This document shows, piece after piece, positions 27,985-36,931 of a DNA stretch of 64,000 nucleotides. The notes beneath the pieces are model-generated. The model had not been told where the DNA came from, made no database searches, and was given only the letters and a program-made list of their open reading frames with translations. Position 1 is the first letter of the stretch; every line of letters starts with the position of its first letter. A program made the translations under genes and the position numbers. Source of the DNA: Actinomycetales bacterium (lineage in GTDB: Bacteria; Actinomycetota; Actinomycetes; Actinomycetales; Dermatophilaceae); the NCBI GenBank assembly GCA_016710385.1, contig JADJVX010000023.1:86064-150063 (forward strand), written 5' to 3'.

Positions 27985-30138
27985 ATGCGCGTAGCAGGGA
28001 CGACGCAATCCATCTTTCCTCGCGCAAGGCTCGTCGAACGACTGGAACGGGTGCGACCCGGATCGGTCGTCGTCATCACTGCGGCCGCAGGTTATGGCAA
28101 GACCGACCTGCTCCAGGCGTGGGCCCAAGCCAGCCAGTTCCCGGTAGCAGCCGTCACGGCGCACCCGCGGCACAACACGCCGCACGCCCTGACCGCAGCG
28201 CTGCACCGGACGCTCGACGACCTGGGTCTGGGGACCAATGGTGTGGTGGTCCCTGCCAACGACTCCACCGCCTCAGGGCAGATGGGCGCCTTGATCGAGC
28301 GCTTGGCCCGGCATCGTGTGCTCCTCGTGCTCGATGATGCCCATGCGTTGACCTCTCCGGAGGCGCTCGCGACCGTGGAAGAGCTCATCACGCACCTGCC
28401 GCGCAGCTGCGTTCTCGTCGTGGCCAGCCGCACTCGCCCGCTCTTCCTGACGGCTCGGCTGTCCCTGGACGGGCGATTGACCCACATCACTGCTGACGAG
28501 CTGTTGTTGACCGAACAGAATGTCGGTGCGGTCGCGGGGCTGAGTTCCGCGCAAGTGAGCCACGCGCTGGGTGTGACCGGTGGGTGGCCGGCCGGCTTCG
28601 CCCTGCTGTGCCGAGCCTGGGGCGCTCGCGGCGCGTGGGGCGCCTGGGGGCCGATGAGCGCCTCAGGTGGGTTGGAGGACGGCGAACGGCACGTCGAAAG
28701 GGCCGTCGAGGACACCCTGTTGGTCGACCTCGACCCAGCGGTGGTGGCCTTCCTGCGGGATGCTGCCGTGCTCGGGTCGGCAGACGTCGACGTCCTTGAT
28801 GTATGCCGTCAGACCAGTGACGCCCGCCGCGTGGTCGAAGGCCTCAGAGACAGTCCGCTGCCCATGGTGACGATCACCGGTCGAGAGTTGCCTACGGTGA
28901 CGATCACCGGTGCCATGTTGTCGGTCCTGCGGCGGGCGGCAACGTGTGATGACTCCGGGCGAGTGCGTGAGCTGCTGTCCACCGCGGCCGAAGCCTGGGA
29001 GTCGCGCCGGGATGTGGTGGCTGCCCACCACGCGCTGCGTCGATTGGGCGACACGCCGCGGATGGTGGAGTTCCTCACCCGGGTCGGTCCGCTCGTCATC
29101 CTCGAGGGTCGCATCCAGCTCGTCGCCGAGTGGCTGGCCGACTTCGGTGGCGCCGACGTCCACACCTACCCCGAGCTGCCTTTCCTCCATTCGATGGTGG
29201 AAGGGGTGAGTGGCAACTTTGAGGTCACCCAGCGCTGGATCGCGATGCTGGAAAACCACCAGGTCAGTCACATCATCCAGGCCCAGCTCGCCCGCGAGGT
29301 CAACCTCACGACGGTGGCCCGCCAGACCCTCAACTTCACCACCGTGGGGGTAGAAGTGGAGCAGGCCTCGACGTCGGCGAGCTGGTGGTCGATCGTCTCC
29401 CAGATGACCATGTCCACGGCGGCCTTTGCCCGGGGCGATCTCGACATGGCCGTGGGCGTGCTGCAGATGCTCGAGCCCTTCACCCGACGGACGCCGCTCG
29501 CCGACAGCTGGCGCGTCGCCCTCCTGGCTCTCGTGCTCGCGCGCGCTGGGCGACACGACGAGGCGGCGGGAACGCTGGCGCGCTGGGAGTCGCTCATCGA
29601 CGACCACGGCCTGCGGGTCCAACCCACCACGGTCGGGTTGGATTCGGCATGGGCGGTGTATGCCGTGCATGCCGGCGATCCTGTCGCCGCAGTCGCCCAC
29701 TCCCGGGCCGCCATGACCAAACTCCGTCGGCTGGCGCCCGGCATCGCCTTGCACCTGCTCGGCGTCGCAGCGCCGTTGGCGCTGGCCCTGGAATCGGTGG
29801 ATCCCGACGCAGCTCGGGAACTCGCGGCCCTGTTGCTCGACCTACCGTTGACTACCCCTGAGGCGCCGATGCTCCTGCCGGAGGTGCAGGCATTGGCCGA
29901 GCGGTTGCAACCCACCCCGGCCCAGCTGGACGACCCGGGTCTGTCACCGGCGGAGGCCAAGGTCTTGGCGCGCTTGGCGACCCATCTGCCGGTGCCCAAG
30001 ATCGCCGAGGAGTTGTTCCTCTCACCGGCGACGGTGCGCACCCACGCGGCGAATACCTACCGCAAGCTGGGTGTGCACTCGCGCAGCGAGGCCGTGGCCG
30101 AGGCACAGCGCCGCGGGTTGCTGGACCGCCCCTCGTAA
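27985..30138 (+). CDS. LuxR-family transcriptional regulator with N-terminal ATPase (MalT/LAL-like)
   Basis: 717 residues. N-terminal STAND-type NTPase: Walker A AAAGYGKTD (residues 33-41) and Walker B VLLVLDDAHAL (112-122). The middle is helical TPR-like sequence rich in Ala and Leu, the usual inducer-sensing part. The C-terminal LuxR helix-turn-helix is LSPAEAKVLARL followed by IAEELFLSPATVRTHAANTY and ending near residue 713. MalT-type regulators are ATP-dependent activators triggered by a small ligand; the ligand here is unknown. An internal 15-bp direct repeat (GTGACGATCACCGGT, 28867 and 28897) encodes TVTITG twice. It lies between two Crp-type paralogues, convergent with the second. Confidence 0.9.
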   Translation: MRVAGTTQSIFPRARLVERLERVRPGSVVVITAAAGYGKTDLLQAWAQASQFPVAAVTAHPRHNTPHALTAALHRTLDDLGLGTNGVVVPANDSTASGQMGALIERLARHRVLLVLDDAHALTSPEALATVEELITHLPRSCVLVVASRTRPLFLTARLSLDGRLTHITADELLLTEQNVGAVAGLSSAQVSHALGVTGGWPAGFALLCRAWGARGAWGAWGPMSASGGLEDGERHVERAVEDTLLVDLDPAVVAFLRDAAVLGSADVDVLDVCRQTSDARRVVEGLRDSPLPMVTITGRELPTVTITGAMLSVLRRAATCDDSGRVRELLSTAAEAWESRRDVVAAHHALRRLGDTPRMVEFLTRVGPLVILEGRIQLVAEWLADFGGADVHTYPELPFLHSMVEGVSGNFEVTQRWIAMLENHQVSHIIQAQLAREVNLTTVARQTLNFTTVGVEVEQASTSASWWSIVSQMTMSTAAFARGDLDMAVGVLQMLEPFTRRTPLADSWRVALLALVLARAGRHDEAAGTLARWESLIDDHGLRVQPTTVGLDSAWAVYAVHAGDPVAAVAHSRAAMTKLRRLAPGIALHLLGVAAPLALALESVDPDAARELAALLLDLPLTTPEAPMLLPEVQALAERLQPTPAQLDDPGLSPAEAKVLARLATHLPVPKIAEELFLSPATVRTHAANTYRKLGVHSRSEAVAEAQRRGLLDRPS

Positions 30139-30160
30139 AGGGCCTGCCGTGACCGCCAGG

Positions 30161-30892
30161 TCAGGACTCGGTGACTGATTCGTTCCGAACTCGGCCCGCG
30201 ATCCTGCTCAGGCCCACCGGGGTGACCCCGAGGTAACCGGCGATGTCCTTCTGTGGGACCACACCGATGAGGTCGTCGTAATCGACCAAAAATTGTCGAT
30301 AGCGCTCTTCGGGCGACAGCGTCAGCAGGTCGCGCTCACGACGCTCCTTGACGAGGGTGTGGAGCACGAGGGCGCTGTAGACGGCCATCGCCCAGGTGGC
30401 GTGTCGGGCCATCTGGCGCTCCATGAGGCGGAAGTCCAGACGTTCGAGCTCGGTTGCCTCCACCGCGCTGGCTCTGGAATTGGTCACTCCAATTCCGGCG
30501 GCGGCCCGCATCTTGACGATTCCGGTCGGTATCTCCGACAGACGACGCAGACCCGGGGGGACAATCGCCGACACGCTGGCCAACACATCGGGGGGCCTGC
30601 AGAAGGCCAGGAGACACTCCCGCCCTCGCCCGTCGGTGAAGCCCACCCGCATCGACCCGCGGCGCACGATGTAGATGTAGGGGTGGTCTTCACCGACGTC
30701 GTAGAGCACCTCTTGCGGTCGTAGCCGAATGATCTTGATCGTCCGGCTGAATGAATCCCACTCCGGCAGAGGTGAACCCGCGAAGAACTCCAGGAAAGGC
30801 CGGGCGACGGACGCGGGCGGCTGACCGGGAGTCGGGATGGTCCAGCGGTAGTGGTCCGACCCGTCCAGAGGGACGCCGTCGAGCGTTCTCAC
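30161..30892 (-). CDS. Crp/Fnr-type transcriptional regulator (paralogue 3)
   Basis: 243 residues from GTG 30892, with GAGGAG six bases upstream. Same plan as the regulator at 26858-27604: PLPEWDSFSRTIKIIRLRPQ, barrel strand RRGSMRVGFTD, dimer helix, and a C-terminal HTH PQKDIAGYLGVTPVGLSRIA. Ligand unknown; no cAMP or Fe-S signature. It is convergent with the LuxR gene (22 bp between stops) and divergent from the secreted Ig-like protein gene, whose promoter region it faces. Confidence 0.85.
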   Translation of the reverse strand: MRTLDGVPLDGSDHYRWTIPTPGQPPASVARPFLEFFAGSPLPEWDSFSRTIKIIRLRPQEVLYDVGEDHPYIYIVRRGSMRVGFTDGRGRECLLAFCRPPDVLASVSAIVPPGLRRLSEIPTGIVKMRAAAGIGVTNSRASAVEATELERLDFRLMERQMARHATWAMAVYSALVLHTLVKERRERDLLTLSPEERYRQFLVDYDDLIGVVPQKDIAGYLGVTPVGLSRIAGRVRNESVTES

Positions 30893-31106
30893 TGAATACT
30901 CCTCACGTCTTCAAGCCCCCGAAAAAGACGACCGTATGTCGATCCCAGACCCCCCCGGGACCGCAGCGCTCATCATGGTGGCTGGGTCGCGGCGCGCCCA
31001 CAAGCCGTTCTTAACTCAAGATAACTCCCGACGATCGGAAGGGTCGCGCTGACTAAACCGAAGTGAACGCACATAAATCGAGATTCATCGAAGATGATGT
31101 CGATCA

Positions 31107-31120
31107 CTTACCATGGTAAG
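31107..31120. promoter_or_regulatory. 14-bp perfect palindrome, candidate operator
   Basis: CTTACCATGGTAAG is a perfect palindrome in the AT-rich 30893-31275 gap between a Crp-type regulator and a secreted protein gene. The gap is otherwise empty of ORFs and has the lowest GC content in this part of the window. A second small dyad, TCATC-gaa-GATGA, lies just upstream near 31086. Which regulator, if any, binds is not known. Confidence 0.4.
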
Positions 31121-31275
31121 CATTTCACCAGCCTTCGGTAAACGACTCGACATTATTCCATCTCTGACTTCCCGGTCTTCGTTCTCATACCCCACCAAAC
31201 TATCCCAATTGCCATTATTGCCTTAGCGGCAACGCGCCGCTTCCGCTGTGCGGGGGTACCGAAAGGGACGCACAC

Positions 31276-32316
31276 ATGAATGGACAGTCGTGGGGTGGCC
31301 GAATCAGGACGGCCTTGGCACTGAGCCTCTTGGCCACCATCGGGGGAGTTGCGGGTGCAACGGCAGCCAGCGCCGTGCCCGTCACGGTCAGCGTGAGCCC
31401 GGTCAACGGAGCCCGTGCGGTCACCGTGGGCTCGAACATTATCGCGGTCTTCAACACGCCGGTGTCGGGCGTCGACGGGCAGTCCTTCACCCTGGTCGAC
31501 ACCGTCACGACGGCCCTCGTGCCGGCAGCAGTCACGTACAACAGCACGACGCGCACAGCGGTCCTCAACCCGACCGCCAACCTGGCCTCGGACCGCACCT
31601 ACGAAGCCCGTCTCACCAGCGGCATCAAGTCGGGCAACGACCTCCTGCCGGCCACGACCTGGCAATTCCTCACCGGACCTGGTCCGGCGCTGAGCTACCG
31701 GTGGCCGGCGGTGGCCTCGACCGCAGTCGAGCCGACCACGGTCGCCCAGGTCACCTTCAACGAGCCGGTCACCGGAGTCACTGCAGACACGTTCTACATC
31801 CAGAACCTCAGCACCGGTGCGAAGGTGCCGGCCACCCTGGTCTCGCTCAGCTCGGGTCGTCAGTGGCAGCTGCAACCCCTTGCGCCGCTGGCCCAGGACA
31901 CCCAGCACAAGGTGGTCGCCGTCGGCGGCATCACCGCGATCCGCGACATTGCCGGCAACCCCTTCTCGACGGTCTCGTGGACCTTCCTCACCGGCTGGCG
32001 TCCGCTACTCACCGCATGGTCGCCCGCGGCCGACGCCACGGCGGTTCCGACCTCCAGCCCGGTGACGCTCACCTTCTCTGAGCAGGTGGTCGGCGTGTCG
32101 TCGACGACCCTCACCCTCACCGACCAGACGACCGGCGCCCTGGTGGCGGCCACGCTGACCTCCAACAGCGGCGCGACGGTCTGGACCCTGCAGCCGAACG
32201 CAGCGCTCAGCTCGGGCCGGCAGTACCGCATCACTCTCACCGGGGGCGCGGCTGCCATCCGTGATGTCGCCGGCAACCCGTTGGCCTCGATGGCCTGGAA
32301 CTTCACCACAGGCTGA
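31276..32316 (+). CDS. Secreted protein with three Big_5-type Ig-like domains
   Basis: 346 residues. Signal peptide: LALSLLATIGGVAGATA followed by ASA-VPV, cleaved near residue 34. Three consecutive ~100-residue modules (about 36-137, 138-240, 241-346) share the SPVNGARAVTVGSNI / FNTPVSGV / LASDRTYEARLTSGI / WQFLTG pattern of Big_5 (SbsA-type) domains. No catalytic domain, no LPXTG and no membrane anchor, so it is probably released or held non-covalently at the wall. AAAGGGA precedes the ATG. Its position beside surface-protein regulators suggests it belongs to the same envelope programme. Confidence 0.82.
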   Translation: MNGQSWGGRIRTALALSLLATIGGVAGATAASAVPVTVSVSPVNGARAVTVGSNIIAVFNTPVSGVDGQSFTLVDTVTTALVPAAVTYNSTTRTAVLNPTANLASDRTYEARLTSGIKSGNDLLPATTWQFLTGPGPALSYRWPAVASTAVEPTTVAQVTFNEPVTGVTADTFYIQNLSTGAKVPATLVSLSSGRQWQLQPLAPLAQDTQHKVVAVGGITAIRDIAGNPFSTVSWTFLTGWRPLLTAWSPAADATAVPTSSPVTLTFSEQVVGVSSTTLTLTDQTTGALVAATLTSNSGATVWTLQPNAALSSGRQYRITLTGGAAAIRDVAGNPLASMAWNFTTG

Positions 32317-32366
32317 CCGACCACCGGCCGAGCCCGCCCCCCTCCAGGGCTCGGGCCGGCGCCAGG

Positions 32367-32397
32367 CGCGGACCGGGCAACTATTGCCCGGTCCGCG
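32367..32397 (+). terminator. Hairpin terminator after the Ig-like protein gene
   Basis: CGCGGACCGGGCAA and TTGCCCGGTCCGCG form a perfect 14-bp stem with a CTA loop. A weaker hairpin (GGCCGAGCCC/GGGCTCGG) lies just before it. Confidence 0.7.
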
Positions 32398-32465
32398 TTG
32401 GCGTGGGCACGTCAGGCCCTACAGTGAGCGTGAGCGTTGACGGGGCGACGGGTCAGGGGACCGAC

Positions 32466-33341
32466 ATGGGCGAGCCGGATCGGATGATGTTTGCGCGGGC
32501 GCTGCGTCATGCGCTGACCGAGCGCGATCTCACGCTGGATCGAGTGCAGGCCCGCCTGGCCGAGCGCGGGATCAGCGTCGGGCGCAGCACGCTGAGCTTC
32601 TGGCAGAACGGTCGCCGAGTGCCGCGCGGGCTGGCCTCGCTGCGGGTCGTGGCGGCCCTCGAGGAGATCCTGGAGGTCACCCCGGGCCTGCTCACCGGGC
32701 CGCTGGGCGAGCACCCCACCCCCCACGAGCACGTCACCATGGGGTCCGCCGACGATCAGGTCGGCACCCTGTTGGACGCCATCGATGCGGGGACCCTGCT
32801 CGACTCCATCCGGGTGCGCCAGGGCATCACCCGCGTCTGGGTGTCCCAGGCGGGCAGCAACGACCGCATCGACGTCGATCTCGTGCTGCGCGCGACCCGG
32901 CCGATCAACCGCATTCCCCTCGTGGTCTTCGGCGGCACCGGCGTGGACGCCGCCTCCATGCACGTGACCGTCGACGGTGGCCGGGTGGGACGGATCGCGA
33001 GCGGGCATGAAGTGCTCGTGATCGAGGTGCTGCTGGATCGCGACTATCGCAAGGGCGAGCTCTTCCTGCTTCGGTATGCCGTGCGGCAGACCTCAGCGGT
33101 GCCGCAGACCGAGTTCGTGAAGTTCTCCGAAGGGGGCGGCACACTGAGCGCCCTGGTGGTCACCTTCCATCCCGATCGGCTCCCGGTGCAGGTGGAGCAC
33201 TTCGACGCCCGTGACCTCAACGCCTCCGATCTGTCGGTCCAGCCGCTGCACCTGGGGTCCTCTCGCCGGGTCAGCGTCGTGCGTGAACGCGTCCGCCGTG
33301 GGGTGATGGGGATCCGTTGGGAGTTCGCCGACCAGCCGTGA
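32466..33341 (+). CDS. Helix-turn-helix (XRE-like) DNA-binding protein of unknown role
   Basis: 291 residues from ATG 32466; AGGGGA lies about seven bases upstream, whereas the longer frame from 32403 begins just after the preceding terminator. The N-terminal ~70 residues look like an XRE-type HTH: FARALRHALTERDLTLDRVQ, then VGRSTLSFWQNGRRVPRG. The remaining ~220 residues are a beta-rich region I do not recognise (VSQAGSNDRIDVDLVL, RIASGHEVLVIEVLLDRDYR). Monocistronic. A regulator is likely from the HTH, but target and effector are unknown. Confidence 0.7.
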   Translation: MGEPDRMMFARALRHALTERDLTLDRVQARLAERGISVGRSTLSFWQNGRRVPRGLASLRVVAALEEILEVTPGLLTGPLGEHPTPHEHVTMGSADDQVGTLLDAIDAGTLLDSIRVRQGITRVWVSQAGSNDRIDVDLVLRATRPINRIPLVVFGGTGVDAASMHVTVDGGRVGRIASGHEVLVIEVLLDRDYRKGELFLLRYAVRQTSAVPQTEFVKFSEGGGTLSALVVTFHPDRLPVQVEHFDARDLNASDLSVQPLHLGSSRRVSVVRERVRRGVMGIRWEFADQP

Positions 33342-33404
33342 CCAGCCGGGTCACGCGCGTGGCGACATCGCGCGCGTGGCGACATCGCACGTGGCGGGGG
33401 TCGT

Positions 33405-33821
33405 TCAGCGTGGCGGGATCGAATAGGTGAGTGAGGCGTCCGCCACGAGTTCCTGACTGCCCTCGGCATGAATGCGCACGTGGCCAACCGCCAGCCGTGA
33501 TCCGAGCTTGAGCAACTCGCCCTCGGCGATGAGATCGCCCGGCGCCGGCTTGCGCAGGAAGTTCATCCCGACGCTGGTCGTCACCGCCAACGCGACGGGC
33601 CCGATCTGGGCCAACACGAGCAAGTAGACGCAGACGTCGGCCAGGGTGAACATCGTCGGCCCAGAGATCGTGCCGCCCGGTCGCAGCGTCGACTCGTGAG
33701 CCGGCAGCCGCACGCGGATGCAGCGCTCGTCGACGTGCTCGACGCGCAGGTCGAGGCCGCCGATCTCGGGGAACTCGCGAGCCAGGAACTCCTGCAGCTG
33801 GCTCGAGCTCATGAGTGTCAC
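33405..33821 (-). CDS. PaaI-like hotdog-fold thioesterase
   Basis: 138 residues. The hotdog signature of the PaaI/YigI group is present: LRPGGTISGPTMFTLADVCV (central helix), then SVGMNFLRKPAPGDLIAEGE and a final strand. These proteins hydrolyse acyl-CoA thioesters; the substrate cannot be read from the sequence. The start is uncertain: GTG 33821 or ATG 33812, neither with a strong Shine-Dalgarno sequence. Divergent from the permease gene. Confidence 0.8.
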   Translation of the reverse strand: MTLMSSSQLQEFLAREFPEIGGLDLRVEHVDERCIRVRLPAHESTLRPGGTISGPTMFTLADVCVYLLVLAQIGPVALAVTTSVGMNFLRKPAPGDLIAEGELLKLGSRLAVGHVRIHAEGSQELVADASLTYSIPPR

Positions 33822-33857
33822 AGCGGCGATGGTATGCCGTCCCGCTCACCGCAGCCC

Positions 33858-33927
33858 GAGCGGACGGGAGGCGAGCGGACGGAAGGCGAGCGGACGGGAG
33901 GCGAGGGGACGAAAGGCGAGCGGACGG
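33858..33927 (+). repeat. 15-bp tandem repeat (about 4.7 copies)
   Basis: Units of GAGCGGACGGGAGGC start at 33858, 33873, 33888, 33903 and 33918 (partial), each with 0-3 changes, and run directly into an ACGGCATACC word. The array lies between the thioesterase and permease genes. It happens to be open in the permease frame, which could mislead start-site calling. Confidence 0.8.
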
Positions 33928-34025
33928 CATACCGGCGCGCGCGGCCGCTTCCCGGCATACCGGACCCAACCGTGGGAGGCTGTAACCCCGGAACGACTCA
34001 TCGTGACGGGAAGGAAGCCCCACCC

Positions 34026-35447
34026 ATGGCGGCATTCGGCTGGAAGCTCAAAGGCGACGGACACCGGCTGGCGCCGGGCGAGGTGGTCGCTCCCGACGAG
34101 CGGCTGTCGTGGGGCAAGACGGTGGGGCTGGGGGCGCAGCACGTCGTCGCGATGTTCGGGGCGACCTTCGTCTTCCCGATCCTCATGGGGCTGTCCGCCC
34201 AGCTCGCGATCATGATGAGCGGCATCGCGACGATCATCTTCTTGCTCATGGTGAGCGGCCGGGTGCCGTCCTACCTCGGCACGTCGGCCTCGTTCGTCGG
34301 GGTGGCGGCCGCGATCCGGGCCCAGCCGGGGGCCGACTCCAGCACCGTCACCGGCGCGATCCTCATCGGCGGGCTGGTCTTGGCGCTCGTGGGGGCCGCG
34401 ATCCACTTCCTCGGCTCGACCGTCATCCACAAGATCCTGCCGCCGGTCGTCACCGGCGCCGTCGTCATGCTGATCGGGTTCAACCTCGCGCCGGTCGTCG
34501 CCAATGTCTACTGGCCGCAGGACCAGTGGATCGCGCTCATCGTCATGACCTTCGCCATCGTGTGCGCGGTGGCCCTCAAGGGCTTCCTCGGGCGGATCTC
34601 GATCTTCCTGTCGCTGGTCTTCGGCTATGTCCTCTCGTGGGTCTTCGACCGCGGCTTTGGGCAGATCACGTCTTTCGACCCGGGGGCCGGCAAAGCGACG
34701 TCGCACTGGCGGGTCAACCTCGACGGGGTCGCGAGCGCACCGTGGTTCGGCTTGCCCAAGGGCACGATGATCGCCGACGGCAAGGAGGTAGTCGGGGTGC
34801 ACGCGCCGACCTTCTCCCTGGCCGCTGTGCTCGTCGTGCTGCCGGCGATCATCGCGCTCATCGCGGAGAACACCGGGCACGTCAAGGCGGTCGCGGAGAT
34901 GACCGGGGCCAACCTCGACGACGTCATGGGCCGGGCGATTGCCGCCGACGGTGTCGCAACGATGGTCGCCACCTCGGTCGGCGGCTCACCGACGACGACC
35001 TATGCCGAGAACATCGGCGTCATGGCCGCCTCCCGGGTCTACTCCACCGCCGCCTACTACGTGGCCGCGCTCATCGCGATCGTCTTCGGTCTCTCGCCGA
35101 AGTTCGGCGCGCTGGTGGCCGCGACCCCCGGCGGGGTGCTCGGCGGGATCACCGTCGTGCTCTACGGCATGATCGGCCTGCTCGGCGCGAAGATCTGGAA
35201 AGAGAACAACGTCGACTTCGCCAACCCGGTCAACCTCGTCCCGGTCGCGGCGGGCATCATCCTGGGCATCGGCAACTCCTCGTTGAAGATCTCCGAGACT
35301 TTCGAGTTGGCCGGCATCGCGCTCGGCACGATCGTGACGATCGCGGCATACCACCTGGCTCGTGCCTTTGCGCACGCCGAGCTGCGCGCGGACGCCGACG
35401 GGGGCGCGGTGCTCACGGTCGGTCACGAGGGCAACGACCGGGTCTGA
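34026..35447 (+). CDS. uraA: NCS2 family uracil/xanthine permease
   Basis: 473 residues from ATG 34026; the frame is open upstream but that extension is the 15-bp repeat and shadow sequence, while MAAFGWKL is the natural N-terminus. Around 12-14 hydrophobic segments. NCS2 hallmarks: SYLGTSASFVGVAAAI in the core and the signature stretch TYAENIGVMAASRVYS, matching the family (Q/E)N-x-G-x4-(T/S)R motif. It should import a nucleobase with protons; uracil is more likely than xanthine from the overall look, but this is inference. It ends at a strong hairpin. Confidence 0.85.
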   Translation: MAAFGWKLKGDGHRLAPGEVVAPDERLSWGKTVGLGAQHVVAMFGATFVFPILMGLSAQLAIMMSGIATIIFLLMVSGRVPSYLGTSASFVGVAAAIRAQPGADSSTVTGAILIGGLVLALVGAAIHFLGSTVIHKILPPVVTGAVVMLIGFNLAPVVANVYWPQDQWIALIVMTFAIVCAVALKGFLGRISIFLSLVFGYVLSWVFDRGFGQITSFDPGAGKATSHWRVNLDGVASAPWFGLPKGTMIADGKEVVGVHAPTFSLAAVLVVLPAIIALIAENTGHVKAVAEMTGANLDDVMGRAIAADGVATMVATSVGGSPTTTYAENIGVMAASRVYSTAAYYVAALIAIVFGLSPKFGALVAATPGGVLGGITVVLYGMIGLLGAKIWKENNVDFANPVNLVPVAAGIILGIGNSSLKISETFELAGIALGTIVTIAAYHLARAFAHAELRADADGGAVLTVGHEGNDRV

Positions 35448-35533
35448 GCCGGCCACCCGGCATACCGGAGTGTGAGGGTCGACACCCATTGCTCAGGGTC
35501 CTGTCGGCGCCAACAATCCACCCCTAGAGTGGA

Positions 35534-35562
35534 GGCGCTCCCCTCCTGCCGAGGGGAGCGCC
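35534..35562 (+). terminator. Hairpin terminator after the permease gene
   Basis: GGCGCTCCCCTC and GAGGGGAGCGCC make a perfect 12-bp stem with a CTGCC loop; TTGG follows. Confidence 0.7.
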
Positions 35563-35596
35563 TTGGCGTCTCCACACCACTCCCCGGGGGTATGCC

Positions 35597-36931
35597 GTGC
35601 TGGAAGCCGTGCGGCACCCAGGCCGCATCGTTCCCGTGCTGTTCTCGCTCTTCTTGACCATCGGCACCATCCTGCTGTGCCTGCCGATCTCGCGCACCAA
35701 CGGCGAGGAAGCACCCAATGTGCTCGCCGCGGCGTTCACAGCAGTGTCGGCCTCGTGTGTCACCGGCCTGGCCGTCGTCGACACCGCTACCTATTGGTCG
35801 ACCTTCGGGCAGTTCGTCATCATGCTGCTCATCCAGGTCGGCGGCTTCGGCATCATGACGATGGCGACCCTGCTGGCCATCCTCGTCGGCGGCCGGCTCG
35901 GCTTGAGCACCCGGCTGGTCGCCCAGAGTGAGTCGCATGCCTCGTCGATGGGCAACGTCAAGGCCATCCTGCGCACCATCGGCACCACCGTCGTCATCAC
36001 CGAGGTCTTTGTGGGGCTGGTGCTCGCGGCACGTTTCTACTTCGGCTACGGGTATTCGCTCGGATCGGCCCTCTGGCAAGGGCTGTTCCACTCGATCTCG
36101 GCGTTCAACAACGCGGGCTTCGCGCTCTACTCGGACAACCTGATGGGGTTCAACCAGGACATCTGGATCATCGGCCCGATCAGCGCCGCGATCGTCGCCG
36201 GCGGCTTGGGCTTTCCGGTGTTCTACGAGCTCTACCGCCGCTGGCGGGTGCCGGAAAAGTGGACCGTCCACGCCAAGGTGACGATCCTCGGCTACTTCTC
36301 GCTGTTGCTCGTCGGGTGCGTGGGCTTCGCGGTGTTCGAATGGAACAACGACGGCACCATCGGCCAGATGTCGTTGTGGGGCAAGTTCATCAACAGCATC
36401 ATCGGCGGGATCACCCCACGGACCGCAGGTTTCAACGCGATCGACTACGGCAAGGCGTCGCACGAGACCTGGGCGCTCGACGACGCGCTCATGTTCATCG
36501 GTGGTGGCTCGGCCGGCACCGCGGGCGGCATCAAGGTCGGCACCTTTGTCCTGCTCGCTTTCGTCATCTGGAACGAGATCCGCGGCGAGGCCGACGTGGT
36601 CGTCGGCAACCGCACCGTCCCGCGCGAGCTGCTGCGCCAGGCGGTCACCGTCGTCCTGCTGGCCATCGGGGTCGTGGCCATCGGCACGATGACCCTGCTC
36701 ATCCTCACCGACTATTCCCTCGACGTGCTCGCCTTCGAAGCGATCTCGGCCTTCGGCACCGTGGGCCTGTCGACCGGGATCACCCCGGTGCTGCCCGGTG
36801 CCGCCCAGCTCGTGCTCATGGCCCTGATGTATGTCGGGCGCATCGGCACCGTCACGACCGCCACGGCGCTCGCCCTCAACACCCGCCACAGGCATTACCG
36901 CCTGCCCGAAGAAAGGCCGATCATTGGCTAA
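35597..36931 (+). CDS. ktrB: KtrB/TrkH-type potassium transporter, membrane subunit
   Basis: 444 residues. Start GTG 35597, where GGGGG-TATGCC-GTG forms the ribosome-binding/start junction. Four repeated membrane-pore-membrane units are marked by filter glycines: ASCVTGL, FNNAGFAL, TPRTAGF and FGTVGLS. GGSAGTAGGIKVGTF is the typical intramembrane-gate region of KtrB/TrkH. It forms a K+ (Na+-coupled in KtrB) channel-like transporter gated by the RCK protein encoded next, whose start overlaps this stop by eight bases. With kdpDE decayed nearby, this is the only potassium system seen here. Confidence 0.92.
   Translation: MLEAVRHPGRIVPVLFSLFLTIGTILLCLPISRTNGEEAPNVLAAAFTAVSASCVTGLAVVDTATYWSTFGQFVIMLLIQVGGFGIMTMATLLAILVGGRLGLSTRLVAQSESHASSMGNVKAILRTIGTTVVITEVFVGLVLAARFYFGYGYSLGSALWQGLFHSISAFNNAGFALYSDNLMGFNQDIWIIGPISAAIVAGGLGFPVFYELYRRWRVPEKWTVHAKVTILGYFSLLLVGCVGFAVFEWNNDGTIGQMSLWGKFINSIIGGITPRTAGFNAIDYGKASHETWALDDALMFIGGGSAGTAGGIKVGTFVLLAFVIWNEIRGEADVVVGNRTVPRELLRQAVTVVLLAIGVVAIGTMTLLILTDYSLDVLAFEAISAFGTVGLSTGITPVLPGAAQLVLMALMYVGRIGTVTTATALALNTRHRHYRLPEERPIIG

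Noticed and set aside
33696..34025. 110-residue N-terminal extension of the permease frame
   Set aside because: It consists of antisense thioesterase sequence and the 15-bp tandem repeat; family members start at the MAAFGWKL position.
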